Shown here in pieces: positions 18,429 through 27,071 of a DNA stretch of 64,000 nucleotides. Numbering within the stretch: the first letter of the stretch is position 1; every line of letters starts with the position of its first letter. Under the pieces are notes generated by a model that saw nothing but the letters and a program-made list of their open reading frames with translations, did not search any database and had not been told where the DNA came from. Location of the stretch: positions 341,647 to 405,646 of the forward strand of contig JACDGV010000001.1 in assembly GCA_013821425.1 (NCBI GenBank), given 5' to 3'. Position numbers and translations under genes: made by a program. This DNA comes from Nitrosospira sp. Its GTDB lineage: Bacteria; Pseudomonadota; Gammaproteobacteria; Burkholderiales; Nitrosomonadaceae.

Positions 18429-18845
18429 ATGTACAAAAAAGTCGTAGTTGCTATCGACGATAGCGAAGTATCCCAGAGTGCGCTTCAGGAAGCGGTACAG
18501 ATCGCCGCCAGTTACAGCGCCAGGCTTGTCATCATTCACGCCCTTCAGACAACGCGGGATACGTCGGATATAACCCGGTTCGCAGCCATCCAACTGCTGG
18601 AGCAGGCCAAGGCAGCCGCCGGTGAGGCAAAGACCGTCGAAACCCGCCTGGTGGAAGCCGATGCGGATCATGGCCTTAATGGGGTTGCGGAGACCATAGC
18701 CGATGCCGTTTCCCAGTCTGAAGCCGATCTGCTCGTGGTTGGGTCACAAGGCCGTCGCGGCCTCGAACGCCTCGTTATCGGTTCCGTAGCTGAAAAGCTG
18801 ATCAGCACCGTGGGCATTTCCATCTTTATAGTCCGGCTGCATTAG
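18429..18845 (+). CDS. Universal stress protein, UspA family
   Basis: A 138-residue universal stress protein, clearly paralogous to the one at 6937: both open YKKV, VAIDDSE and share the ALQEAVQIA stretch. The ATP-binding signature is VGSQGRRGLERLVIGS. The two bracket the DabA operon, so one probably arose by duplication within this locus. ATG start with GAGGA eight bases upstream. Usp proteins respond to starvation and energy stress; a role in tuning carbon uptake to ATP is a guess from position. Confidence 0.92.
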   Translation: MYKKVVVAIDDSEVSQSALQEAVQIAASYSARLVIIHALQTTRDTSDITRFAAIQLLEQAKAAAGEAKTVETRLVEADADHGLNGVAETIADAVSQSEADLLVVGSQGRRGLERLVIGSVAEKLISTVGISIFIVRLH

Positions 18846-18949
18846 TGAATACTCACCCTCTGATGCCTGATGCTGATAGGGTCATGACCCAACCACGCGT
18901 CCAAGACTACGAAGACTACGCGCTTTCCAATCTTATCCGGAGATTTTTC

Positions 18950-19363
18950 ATGAACAACAATAAAGTCGCTGCAACGGTCCTGCTGGCCGGAACACTGATC
19001 TTTTCCTTACCTGTTTCTGCGCAATCAGACGGAGTAGACGTGCCATGCATCCAGGCTGCAATCGATGCACGTGACACTGCGCTGGCCGAAATGGTCACCT
19101 CCTGGGGAACGACTACGGGACAAGCTCTTGAAAAACGGCGGGATGCATTAAAGGAAAGCTGGGAAATAGTCTCGTACAAAGCCAGGCGGCAGGTCCAAAG
19201 AAGGGCCTGGAGTGATTATGGCAAAACGCTTCGAGAGGCAAATACGACCAAAACCACGGAACGTCGTAGCGCATGGAAGATATTCACACATGCCCGTAAG
19301 CAGTGTGAAGGGGCTTACGCGCCGGAGATGAAGACGGGCAGTACCTACGACGCCAATCTTTAA
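18950..19363 (+). CDS. Small exported protein of unknown function
   Basis: A 137-residue protein I do not recognise. It begins with a clear signal peptide (MNNNKVAATVLLAG, hydrophobic to about residue 23, cleavage likely after PVSAQ or PVSA). The mature part is mostly charged alpha-helix, rich in Arg, Lys, Ala and Thr, with only two cysteines (in VPCIQ and KQCEG) that could form a disulfide. ATG 18950 has CCGGAG upstream; the frame is open back to the Usp gene. It is the last gene before a convergent rsgA and may be cotranscribed with the carbon island. Confidence 0.7.
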   Translation: MNNNKVAATVLLAGTLIFSLPVSAQSDGVDVPCIQAAIDARDTALAEMVTSWGTTTGQALEKRRDALKESWEIVSYKARRQVQRRAWSDYGKTLREANTTKTTERRSAWKIFTHARKQCEGAYAPEMKTGSTYDANL

Positions 19364-19428
19364 AATTCCACGCTCGAACAATCAAAAAGCGTGCAGCGCG
19401 TACCCTACAGAAAACCGGGAAGCTGGCG

Positions 19429-19451
19429 TGCCGTGCACCCGCAGCACGGCA
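19429..19451. terminator. Hairpin between convergent genes
   Basis: TGCCGTGC (19429-19436) and GCACGGCA (19444-19451) form a perfect eight-pair stem with a seven-base loop between the ends of the exported-protein gene and rsgA. It could stop transcription from both sides, although no T-run adjoins it. Confidence 0.4.
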
Positions 19452-19526
19452 GTAATGCGATGCGACCGGCAGCCGCAGGCTACCCTTGCGCGTCGAGATA
19501 AACCGGCGCGCTATTACGCGGCTTCC

Positions 19527-20426
19527 TCATACACTTCCCGGCGCGCTCAGTTTGCGATAGAAATCAAGCCGCCTGGCATCTATTTGTCGTTGTTGCACCG
19601 CCAACCCCAGCGCACAGCCCAGTTCGCCGATGTGGCGGCAATTGCTGAACTTGCAGCGGCCAATGTAGGGGTGAAATTCTATGAAACCCCAGGCCAGGTC
19701 TTCGCTGCTCATATGCCGCAGGCCAAATTGCTGCACCCCGGGAGAATCAATGATGCAAGCATTTTCGCCCAGGTGATAGAGTCGCGCATGGGTAGTGGTA
19801 TGGCGGCCAGCATCAAGTGCAAGGGAAAATTCGGCAGTCGCGCGTTCCGCCGCCGGAATGAGGGCATTGATGATGGTGGACTTTCCCATGCCGGATTGGC
19901 CTACCAATACGCTGAGGTGTCCCTGCAGATGGGGTAATATTGGCTCGATATCAGTCTTCGCGCTGAGTTGCAGCAGGGGGTAGCCCAGTTCGCGGTAGAG
20001 GGAAAGCGTGGCCAGGGCGGCGGATGCCGGCTCGACCAGGTCGGCCTTGTTGAGTACGATCAGTGCTCTGATGCGCTGGTTTTCGGCAGCAGCCAGGCAG
20101 CGATTGATCAGTTCTTCGTTAAAACTTGGTACCGCGGCCACTACAATAATCACTTGAGACACATTGGCGGCAATGAGTTTTTCACGCGACTCATTGCTCC
20201 GATAAAGTAGCGCGCTACGTGGCAATATGTTTTCGATTACGCCTTGTTCCGACCCCGTCAGCCGAATTTCCACTCTGTCACCGCACGCCGCGCCGCCTTT
20301 CTTCCCGCGCATCACGCAGGTAAGCGATGCCCCGCTTGCGGTTTCAACAATAAAATGTCTGCCAAATGCAGCAATTATTTTTGCGGAAATAAGGGGCGCC
20401 GCCTGAAAGCGGCGGTTTGATCTCAA
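19527..20426 (-). CDS. rsgA: Ribosome small-subunit-dependent GTPase A
   Basis: A 299-residue circularly permuted GTPase that matures the 30S ribosomal subunit. The order of motifs shows the permutation: G4 (VLNKADL) comes before G1 (VGQSGMGKSTI) and G3 (IDSPG). An N-terminal OB-fold precedes the GTPase, and the C-terminal zinc knuckle is visible as CKFSNCRHIGELGC. Its start overlaps the end of the pterin dehydratase gene by four bases (ATGA-type overlap), so the two are cotranscribed. Confidence 0.95.
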   Translation of the reverse strand: MRSNRRFQAAPLISAKIIAAFGRHFIVETASGASLTCVMRGKKGGAACGDRVEIRLTGSEQGVIENILPRSALLYRSNESREKLIAANVSQVIIVVAAVPSFNEELINRCLAAAENQRIRALIVLNKADLVEPASAALATLSLYRELGYPLLQLSAKTDIEPILPHLQGHLSVLVGQSGMGKSTIINALIPAAERATAEFSLALDAGRHTTTHARLYHLGENACIIDSPGVQQFGLRHMSSEDLAWGFIEFHPYIGRCKFSNCRHIGELGCALGLAVQQRQIDARRLDFYRKLSAPGSV

Positions 20427-20755
20427 ATTTTAAATAGCGTATCGACTTTTGCCGCGCATATAAAATCGTTCTCCGACAATCCGCCAATTGCGTGAGTCAT
20501 GTATTCCACGCGGCACTTATTGTAACCAACGGTAACGTCAGGATGATGGTCTTCGCGGTGGGAAATCCAGGCAACCGCATTAACAAAAGCCAGGGTTTGA
20601 TAGTGATTCTTGAAGCTATAGTCTTTCCTGATCATCTTATCCATAAACTCCCACCCGTCAAGCTGCTGCATCAATAACGTTATTTCGGCGGGGGAAAGCG
20701 GTGGCATGGTGCCTTCACAAGGTTTGCACTGTTTCGTGGCCAGATCGTTGTTCAT
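20423..20755 (-). CDS. Pterin-4a-carbinolamine dehydratase
   Basis: A 110-residue member of the PCD/DCoH family, which dehydrates 4a-hydroxytetrahydrobiopterin. The active-site motif is complete: HREDHHPDVTVGYNK with the later THAIGGLSENDF. No phenylalanine hydroxylase gene is nearby; in many bacteria without one the protein is thought to serve molybdopterin or another pterin route. It lies between an M48 protease gene and rsgA in a same-strand group. Confidence 0.94.
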   Translation of the reverse strand: MNNDLATKQCKPCEGTMPPLSPAEITLLMQQLDGWEFMDKMIRKDYSFKNHYQTLAFVNAVAWISHREDHHPDVTVGYNKCRVEYMTHAIGGLSENDFICAAKVDTLFKI

Positions 20756-20795
20756 AAGCGCTCCTGATGAAGTTTGAGTTAATCCCTAAAACGGA

Positions 20796-22052
20796 TCAAT
20801 TATGCGCCAGGTTTTGCAAGCGCGCTATTCTCAGCGCGGCTGGCGGATGGGAATCGTGAAAAGCGGAATGCAGGGGATCTGGCGTAAGCGTTGCGGCATT
20901 ATCCTGATAAAGTTTTACCAATGCGCGCGCGAGATCGCTGGCGGAAGCGTTGTCCGCCGCATATCTGTCAGCCTCGAACTCATGTTTCCGCGAATAGAGG
21001 CTTGAGAGCGGCTGGAACAGGAAAGTAAACACGGGCATGATCAGGAAAAATAATAACAGTGCTACTGCCGGGGAAGGGATGGATGAAACGGTCACCCCCA
21101 GCCCCTCATAAAACCAGCTTTGCTGCATCAGATAGCCTAGTCCCCATAAAAATACAAGACTCATGGCAAAACTCAAGGCGATGCGTTTGATAACATGACG
21201 GCGCTTGAAGTGGCCCAGTTCGTGGGCTAGCACGGCTTCGATTTCGGCTCCGTCCAGGCGGGAAAGCAAGGTGTCGAAAAAAACGATCCGTTTGGTCTTC
21301 CCGAAGCCGGTGAAATAAGCGTTGCCATGACTGGTGCGACGGGAGCCATCCATGACGAAAAGTCCGCTCGACCTGAAGCCGCATTTTTGCAAAAGTTGCT
21401 CTATGCGCTCCTTGAGCCGTGCATCCTCAAGGGGGGTAAATTTGTTGAAAAGCGGTGCTATCCATGTGGGAAAAACGGCGAGTACCGCCAGGTTGAAACC
21501 CATCCACGCGACCCAGGCATAAAACCACCAGCTGGAACCCATTTTCTCCATCAGCCACAACATGCCCAGTATCAGGGGCACCCCAAGCAAGATCGCCAGT
21601 AGCGCCCGCTTGGCCAGATCGAGGACGAACATGCGCGGCGTCATTTTGTTGAAGCCGAACCGCTCTTCGATCACAAAGGTTCGGTAGTAACTTATGGGAA
21701 TTTCGGCGATGCCCATCAGAACCACAACACTGATGATGAGCGCCGCACCATGGACAATAGGGCTGTTCAACCAGTTTGCCCAGAAAGCCGCCAAAGCCGT
21801 TAATGCACCCCCCAGTGTGAATATCAGCAAAAGCCCGGTTTCCAGTGATATGCTGAAGTACCCCAGCCCGGTCTTGGCGCAGGTATAGTCTGCCGCCTTC
21901 TGATGAGCCTCCAGCTTGATCTGGGAGGAAAAATTCTCGGGTACGCGATTGCGATGAGCCAGAACGTGGCGGATATGCCGTGTAGCCAGCCACACCCGCG
22001 TGACGAAGGTAAGTACCAGAGCGACGAGAAAGACGGCCGTAAAAGTGTGCAT
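20796..22052 (-). CDS. Ste24-type M48 membrane metalloprotease
   Basis: A 418-residue integral membrane zinc protease of the Ste24/CAAX-prenyl-protease-1 type. There are about seven hydrophobic helices. The zinc site is AVLAHELGHFKRRH (HExxH), and the third ligand is the Glu in RKHEFEADRYA. Bacterial members have no prenylated substrates and are thought to take part in envelope protein quality control. It heads a minus-strand group with the pterin dehydratase and rsgA, divergent from orn. Confidence 0.92.
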   Translation of the reverse strand: MHTFTAVFLVALVLTFVTRVWLATRHIRHVLAHRNRVPENFSSQIKLEAHQKAADYTCAKTGLGYFSISLETGLLLIFTLGGALTALAAFWANWLNSPIVHGAALIISVVVLMGIAEIPISYYRTFVIEERFGFNKMTPRMFVLDLAKRALLAILLGVPLILGMLWLMEKMGSSWWFYAWVAWMGFNLAVLAVFPTWIAPLFNKFTPLEDARLKERIEQLLQKCGFRSSGLFVMDGSRRTSHGNAYFTGFGKTKRIVFFDTLLSRLDGAEIEAVLAHELGHFKRRHVIKRIALSFAMSLVFLWGLGYLMQQSWFYEGLGVTVSSIPSPAVALLLFFLIMPVFTFLFQPLSSLYSRKHEFEADRYAADNASASDLARALVKLYQDNAATLTPDPLHSAFHDSHPPAALRIARLQNLAHN

Positions 22053-22160
22053 ATGTTCGATATTTTACCTGTCGATTACGAAGGTTGGGAAAGTCCCGAT
22101 GACGTATCGGTAGCGTTATGACACAATTACATATTGAAGATTCCGAAAAGCGGTTTAATT

Positions 22161-22706
22161 ATGGCACAAGATACCAACAATCTTATCTGGATAGACATGG
22201 AAATGAGCGGGCTTAACCCGGAGGATGACCGCATTCTCGAAGTTGCGCTGGTAGTTACCGATTCGCAATTGGACGTAGTCGCCGAAGCGCCGGTACTGGT
22301 TTTATTCCAGCAGGATTCGGTGCTGGATGGCATGGACAACTGGAATAAATCGACTCACGCCAAATCCGGTCTGGTGGAAAAGGTCAGGTCGTCCAGGTTG
22401 CCGGAAGCCGAGGTGGAGGAGCGCATGATCGCATTTTTGCAAGAGCATATTCCCCCCGGAGTTTCTCCCATGTGCGGTAATTCCATTTGTCAGGACAGGC
22501 GGTTTCTGGTGCGCTGGATGCCACAGCTGGAAGCCCATTTCCATTATCGCAACCTGGACGTAAGTAGCTTGAAGGAATTGGTAAAACGTTGGAAACCGGA
22601 GATTCTTCCCGGTTTGACGAAACAAGGCAGGCATGAGGCGCTGGCGGATATTTATGATTCCATCGCCGAGTTGAAATATTATCGCGAGCATTTTATCAGC
22701 GCCTAG
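22161..22706 (+). CDS. orn: Oligoribonuclease
   Basis: A 181-residue 3'-5' exoribonuclease of the DEDDh family that finishes RNA decay by hydrolysing very short oligonucleotides, including pGpG. The first acidic motif is [10 protein letters not shown]. The last motif, with His, is [15 protein letters not shown]. Length matches E. coli Orn. ATG 22161 gives the normal N-terminus [12 protein letters not shown]; an upstream in-frame start at 22134 is disfavoured. Confidence 0.95.
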   Translation: MAQDTNNLIWIDMEMSGLNPEDDRILEVALVVTDSQLDVVAEAPVLVLFQQDSVLDGMDNWNKSTHAKSGLVEKVRSSRLPEAEVEERMIAFLQEHIPPGVSPMCGNSICQDRRFLVRWMPQLEAHFHYRNLDVSSLKELVKRWKPEILPGLTKQGRHEALADIYDSIAELKYYREHFISA

Positions 22707-22794
22707 CCCGGCCTGAATCCAGTTCACAGAAACACGATCGCTCCCCGGGGTTGGGGCAATCTTCTTCGTCTCCCTTTTCCAAGGAAAATTACCT

Positions 22795-25347
22795 ATGCCC
22801 TCCGGCACTGCTTTTACGATCTCGGTCAACCCAAAAATACCTCAACGTCTGGCACGGCTCGAAGAACTTGCCAATGATCTCTGGTACAGCTGGGATCGTT
22901 CTACCCGTTCGCTGTTTTCTCGTCTGCATCCCGGTCTCTGGGGAGCCGTAGGGCATAATCCCAAGGCTTTTCTCAAGCGCGTGGATGAATCACTATTGGT
23001 GAAAGCGGCGGAAGATCAAGTTTTTCTGGCGAATTACAACAGCATCATCTCGGCCTATGATTCCTACCACTCCGAGCCCGTATGGAGCCCAGATGCGATG
23101 GGTTTTCAGCACGACCGGGTGGCTTATTTCTGTTTCGAGTTCGGTTTCCACGAGAGCTTTCCGATTTATTCCGGTGGTCTTGGTATTCTCGCCGGCGACC
23201 ACTGCAAGGCTGCGAGCGATTTGCGTTTGCCGCTGGTGGGAGTTGGCCTGCTTTACCGTCAGGGGTATTTTTACCAGACTATAGACATGGAAGGGAATCA
23301 GAACGTCATCTACGCGGACCCCGATTTCGAAGACCTGCCGGTAACGCCCGTGCTGGACCAAAATGGTTCGGAGGTGCGGGTCGAAGTGCAGATGCCGCAA
23401 CGCAGGGTTGTGATAAAGGTTTGGCGCGCAAAAATAGGGCATGTCGCCCTTTACCTGCTGGACACCGACTTGCCCGAAAATTCGGAAAATGACCGCTATA
23501 TTACCCACCAGCTCTACGGCGGCGACAGGACGATGCGGATTGAGCAGGAAATCATACTTGGAGTGGGAGGTGTACGGGCATTGAGGGAACTCGGGATCAA
23601 GCCGACGATATGGCATATCAATGAAGGCCATGCGGCGTTCATGATGCTGGAACGCATGCGCGACTTGGTGCAGCAGGGGCTGGATTTCCCAAGTTCTTTG
23701 GAGGCAGTGGCGGCGAATACGGTGTTTACAACTCATACCGCCGTCCCGGCGGGACATGATCACTTCGGCGAAGAGATGATGGAACGATACTTTGGCGAGT
23801 TTTATCATGAGCTAAAAATCGGTCGCGAGGAATTCATGGCGATGGGCAGGGATCCGGAGACGCACGATTTCAATATGACGGACCTCGCTATTCGCGGCTC
23901 GCGCTATCACAACGGTGTGAGCAAGATTCACGGCAATGTATCGTCACGAATTTGCAAGGATTCGTGGCCGCAGATTGAGCCGGAAGAAAACCCGATGGCT
24001 TACATCACCAATGGCGTACATGTGCCGACCTTCCTGGCTCAGGAATGGTCTGACCTGTTTGACCGCTATCTGGGTTACGAGTGGCGCAACAATCTTTGCG
24101 ACCCCGACTTCTGGTCGCGTATTGATGCCATACCCGACCATTTGTTCTGGAGCGTGCGGCAATCCCTGAAGTCCCAGATGCTTTATGGCATACGTGCCCG
24201 CCTCGCCACACAGAATACCCGGAATCGCGGTTCTGAAGCGCATCTCGACCGCTTGCTGAAATTCTCCGATCCCCTTAACCCCAATATCCTGACGCTGGGC
24301 TTTGCGCGCCGCTTTGCCACGTACAAACGTGCGACGTTGCTCTTTGAAGACCTCGACTGGCTACGCAGGATCGTGCTTTGCAAAGAACGCCCGGTGATGA
24401 TTGTTTTTGCCGGCAAGGCTCATCCAGCCGATGTTCCGGGACAGGATTTGATCCGGCGCGTCAGCCAGGTTGCGAGGATGCCGGAATTTGAAGGATTGCT
24501 TCTGCTAGTGGAGGATTATGACCTGCGTCTAGCGAGGCGACTGGTGGCCGGGGTGGATGTGTGGCTTAACAGCCCGGTCTATCCGCTGGAAGCCAGCGGA
24601 ACTTCCGGCATGAAAGCGGGGATAAACGGCACGATCAACCTGAGTGTGCTCGACGGCTGGTGGGGAGAAGGCTACAACGGTAAAAATGGCTGGGCTATCA
24701 AGCCGGGGCGGGAGAATATGGCTGCGTCTCTTCGCGACAAGGAGGAGAGCAGGGAGTTCTACGAAACGCTGGAAGAACATGTGGTACCGCTGTATTACAG
24801 CCGGGATAAGCTCGGCTATTCCCCGCAGTGGGTGAAAATGGCCAAGAACTCCATGATGTCCCTTCTGCCGCGTTACAACGCAGCGCGGATGGTAAGCGAG
24901 TACGCATCTAAGTTTTACGTCCCTGCCAGCCGCCAGGGCGCCCGGTACGCCGACAACGACTTCAATGCCGCAAAAAAAATTGCTGCCTGGAAAGCTTACG
25001 TCAGGCAAGCATGGAGCGGTGTAACGATCCGTCGCACGGATACGCCTTGCAAGCGCATCAGTTTCGGTAATGCCCTGCATTTTACAGTCGCTGTCAGGCT
25101 GAACGGTTTGCAACCCGATGATGTGGTAGTGGAACTCCTGATTTTCCGTCAGCTCAAGGCCAGTACATTATGCGAATTCAAGCACTTCCCATTCGAGTTT
25201 ACGGGCGTCCAGGAATCGGATGAGCATATGTTCGCACTGGACCTGACGCCTGACTTGTGCGGCAAGCTGGATTATTACATTCGTATATATCCCTATCAGA
25301 CCTTGCTTACCGACCCGTTTGAAATGGGCATGATGAGATGGCTCTAG
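22795..25347 (+). CDS. glgP: Alpha-glucan (glycogen) phosphorylase, GT35
   Basis: An 850-residue alpha-glucan phosphorylase that releases glucose 1-phosphate from glycogen or maltodextrin with PLP. The N-terminus (LANDLWYSWDRSTRSLF) is that of the short, non-allosteric branch found in many bacteria and archaea, not of E. coli GlgP/MalP. The PLP-lysine region is EASGTSGMKAGINGT near residue 600. ATG 22795 is preceded by an AAGGAAA site. It is convergent with glgA and opens the glycogen cluster. Confidence 0.93.
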   Translation: MPSGTAFTISVNPKIPQRLARLEELANDLWYSWDRSTRSLFSRLHPGLWGAVGHNPKAFLKRVDESLLVKAAEDQVFLANYNSIISAYDSYHSEPVWSPDAMGFQHDRVAYFCFEFGFHESFPIYSGGLGILAGDHCKAASDLRLPLVGVGLLYRQGYFYQTIDMEGNQNVIYADPDFEDLPVTPVLDQNGSEVRVEVQMPQRRVVIKVWRAKIGHVALYLLDTDLPENSENDRYITHQLYGGDRTMRIEQEIILGVGGVRALRELGIKPTIWHINEGHAAFMMLERMRDLVQQGLDFPSSLEAVAANTVFTTHTAVPAGHDHFGEEMMERYFGEFYHELKIGREEFMAMGRDPETHDFNMTDLAIRGSRYHNGVSKIHGNVSSRICKDSWPQIEPEENPMAYITNGVHVPTFLAQEWSDLFDRYLGYEWRNNLCDPDFWSRIDAIPDHLFWSVRQSLKSQMLYGIRARLATQNTRNRGSEAHLDRLLKFSDPLNPNILTLGFARRFATYKRATLLFEDLDWLRRIVLCKERPVMIVFAGKAHPADVPGQDLIRRVSQVARMPEFEGLLLLVEDYDLRLARRLVAGVDVWLNSPVYPLEASGTSGMKAGINGTINLSVLDGWWGEGYNGKNGWAIKPGRENMAASLRDKEESREFYETLEEHVVPLYYSRDKLGYSPQWVKMAKNSMMSLLPRYNAARMVSEYASKFYVPASRQGARYADNDFNAAKKIAAWKAYVRQAWSGVTIRRTDTPCKRISFGNALHFTVAVRLNGLQPDDVVVELLIFRQLKASTLCEFKHFPFEFTGVQESDEHMFALDLTPDLCGKLDYYIRIYPYQTLLTDPFEMGMMRWL

Positions 25348-25373
25348 ATTCCACCTTTGCCTGAATGGACCTC

Positions 25374-25388
25374 CCCGTTCATGACGGG
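25374..25388. terminator. Small hairpin between convergent glgP and glgA
   Basis: CCCGT (25374-25378) and ACGGG (25384-25388) form a short five-pair stem with a five-base loop in the 80-base gap between the two convergent genes. It could contribute to termination but is short and has no T-run. Confidence 0.25.
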
Positions 25389-25428
25389 CCAATCTACTGC
25401 CTGTGGGCGCCGCACGTTCAGGGCTTCC

Positions 25429-26910
25429 TCAGGGAGAATCCGGAAGCAACGACGAATAGATTTTACGGTAGGCCGCGGCGCCCGGGCCCCAACTGTAATC
25501 CCGGGCCATCCCATTCTGCATTAAGGCCCGCCAGACCGGTTTGTCATGGTAGGCAACAGCGACACGGCGGATGGCGCTGAGGAAACCATCAGCTGTCATG
25601 TCTAAAAACAGGAAGCCGGTTGCGCTTCCGTCCATCAGCGACGCCGGCGTGCAATCCACGATCGTGTCCACCAGGCCTCCCGTGGCGTGGGCCAGCGGAG
25701 GCGTCCCGTAGCGTTGACTATACATCTGGTTAAGACCACAGGGCTCAAAGCGGGACGGCATCAAAAAGCTGTCCGCCCCTGCTTCGATGAGGTGCGCAAG
25801 TTTTTCATCAAAACCGATACGTACGGCAATTTTTCCGCTGTGATTCTTGGCGATATCCGTTAATTCCTGCTCCAGCGCTGAATCACCGCTTCCCAGAATC
25901 ATCAGTTGGGCCGGGATTTCGGTGAGTTGTGTCGCAATTTGCGGCAGCAGATCGTAACCTTTCTGGTGAGTAAAGCGGCCGACAACGCCAAATAGCGGAA
26001 TGTGGGGATCGACGGTCAACCCCAGCAGCCGCTGTGCCGCCATTTTATTGACGGCTTTGTCAGCAAGGCTGCCAACTGTGTAGTTGCGAGCAAGAGCAGG
26101 GTCGGTGGCTGGGTCCCATTCGTCAGTTGCAATGCCGTTGACGATGCCGGTGATGTCGGCGTGGCGGCGGGCCAGCAGGCCTTCCATGCCAAAGCCCAAC
26201 GGTGCCGTCTGAATTTCACGGGCGTAAGTGGGACTTACGGTAGCGAGGTGGTCCGCATAGTAGAGCCCAGCCTTGAGAAAAGACATGTTTCCATAGTATT
26301 CCATGCCGTTCAAGTCGAAGCTTTCGGCGGGGAGGGCAAGTTCAGTTACGGTCGCCGGAGGAAACACGCCTTGAAAAGCAAGGTTATGGATTGCCATGAG
26401 CGACGCCGCTCTCTCTCCTTGATGGAAGCGCAGGTATGCAGGCGCGAGACCGCTTTGCCAGTCATTGGCATGAATCACCTGTGGGTGCCATGCCAACGGG
26501 CTGATGTCACTTCCAAGGATTGCGGCAATTCTCGAGAGCAGGCCAAACCGTAACGCGTTATCCGGCCACGCGCGTCCGGCAGTATCCGCATAGGGACCGC
26601 CCGACCGCTGGTAAAGCGCAGGGCAATCGATCACGAAGATGGGAACCGACACGGATGAGCATGCGGACAACAGGGCCGATGAGGGAAAGGGAGGTTGAGC
26701 GGGAAATTCCGCTATCTTCCGCTTGTTGTCAAGTCCCGCCAACACCGGCGGGTACCCTGGAATAAGTATGCGGACGTCCACGTCAAGTTCGCGCAACGCG
26801 GCTGGCAACGCCGAGCTCACATCGCCCAAGCCGCCGGTTTTGTTGAGGGGATGAATTTCTGGCGTGACGAACAGAACGCGAGGAACAGAACGAGTCAAAG
26901 CTGGTGCCAT
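25429..26910 (-). CDS. glgA: Glycogen synthase (ADP-glucose), GT5
   Basis: A 493-residue bacterial glycogen synthase, which extends alpha-1,4-glucan from ADP-glucose. The N-terminal substrate motif is present as NKTGGLGDVSSALP (KTGGL), and the C-terminal GT-B donor site includes RFEPCGLNQMYSQRYGTPP. Length and motifs match the family. It lies 161 bases downstream of glgB on the same strand, forming a glgB-glgA unit divergent from glgC, which makes its ADP-glucose substrate. Confidence 0.95.
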   Translation of the reverse strand: MAPALTRSVPRVLFVTPEIHPLNKTGGLGDVSSALPAALRELDVDVRILIPGYPPVLAGLDNKRKIAEFPAQPPFPSSALLSACSSVSVPIFVIDCPALYQRSGGPYADTAGRAWPDNALRFGLLSRIAAILGSDISPLAWHPQVIHANDWQSGLAPAYLRFHQGERAASLMAIHNLAFQGVFPPATVTELALPAESFDLNGMEYYGNMSFLKAGLYYADHLATVSPTYAREIQTAPLGFGMEGLLARRHADITGIVNGIATDEWDPATDPALARNYTVGSLADKAVNKMAAQRLLGLTVDPHIPLFGVVGRFTHQKGYDLLPQIATQLTEIPAQLMILGSGDSALEQELTDIAKNHSGKIAVRIGFDEKLAHLIEAGADSFLMPSRFEPCGLNQMYSQRYGTPPLAHATGGLVDTIVDCTPASLMDGSATGFLFLDMTADGFLSAIRRVAVAYHDKPVWRALMQNGMARDYSWGPGAAAYRKIYSSLLPDSP

Positions 26911-27071
26911 GCGTAAATCCGCTGGTTATTTCATAAACTATATTTTCTCTGCCGGTGGGGTAGCGTCACTTGCTCTGCCGGACCCATTGACCCAGTCGGC
27001 CCTGTTCCCGGATCAGCGGCCGGGGATAGTGCTCCAGGAGAGCTACGCCCTCATCCGTTGATCTCGTCATG

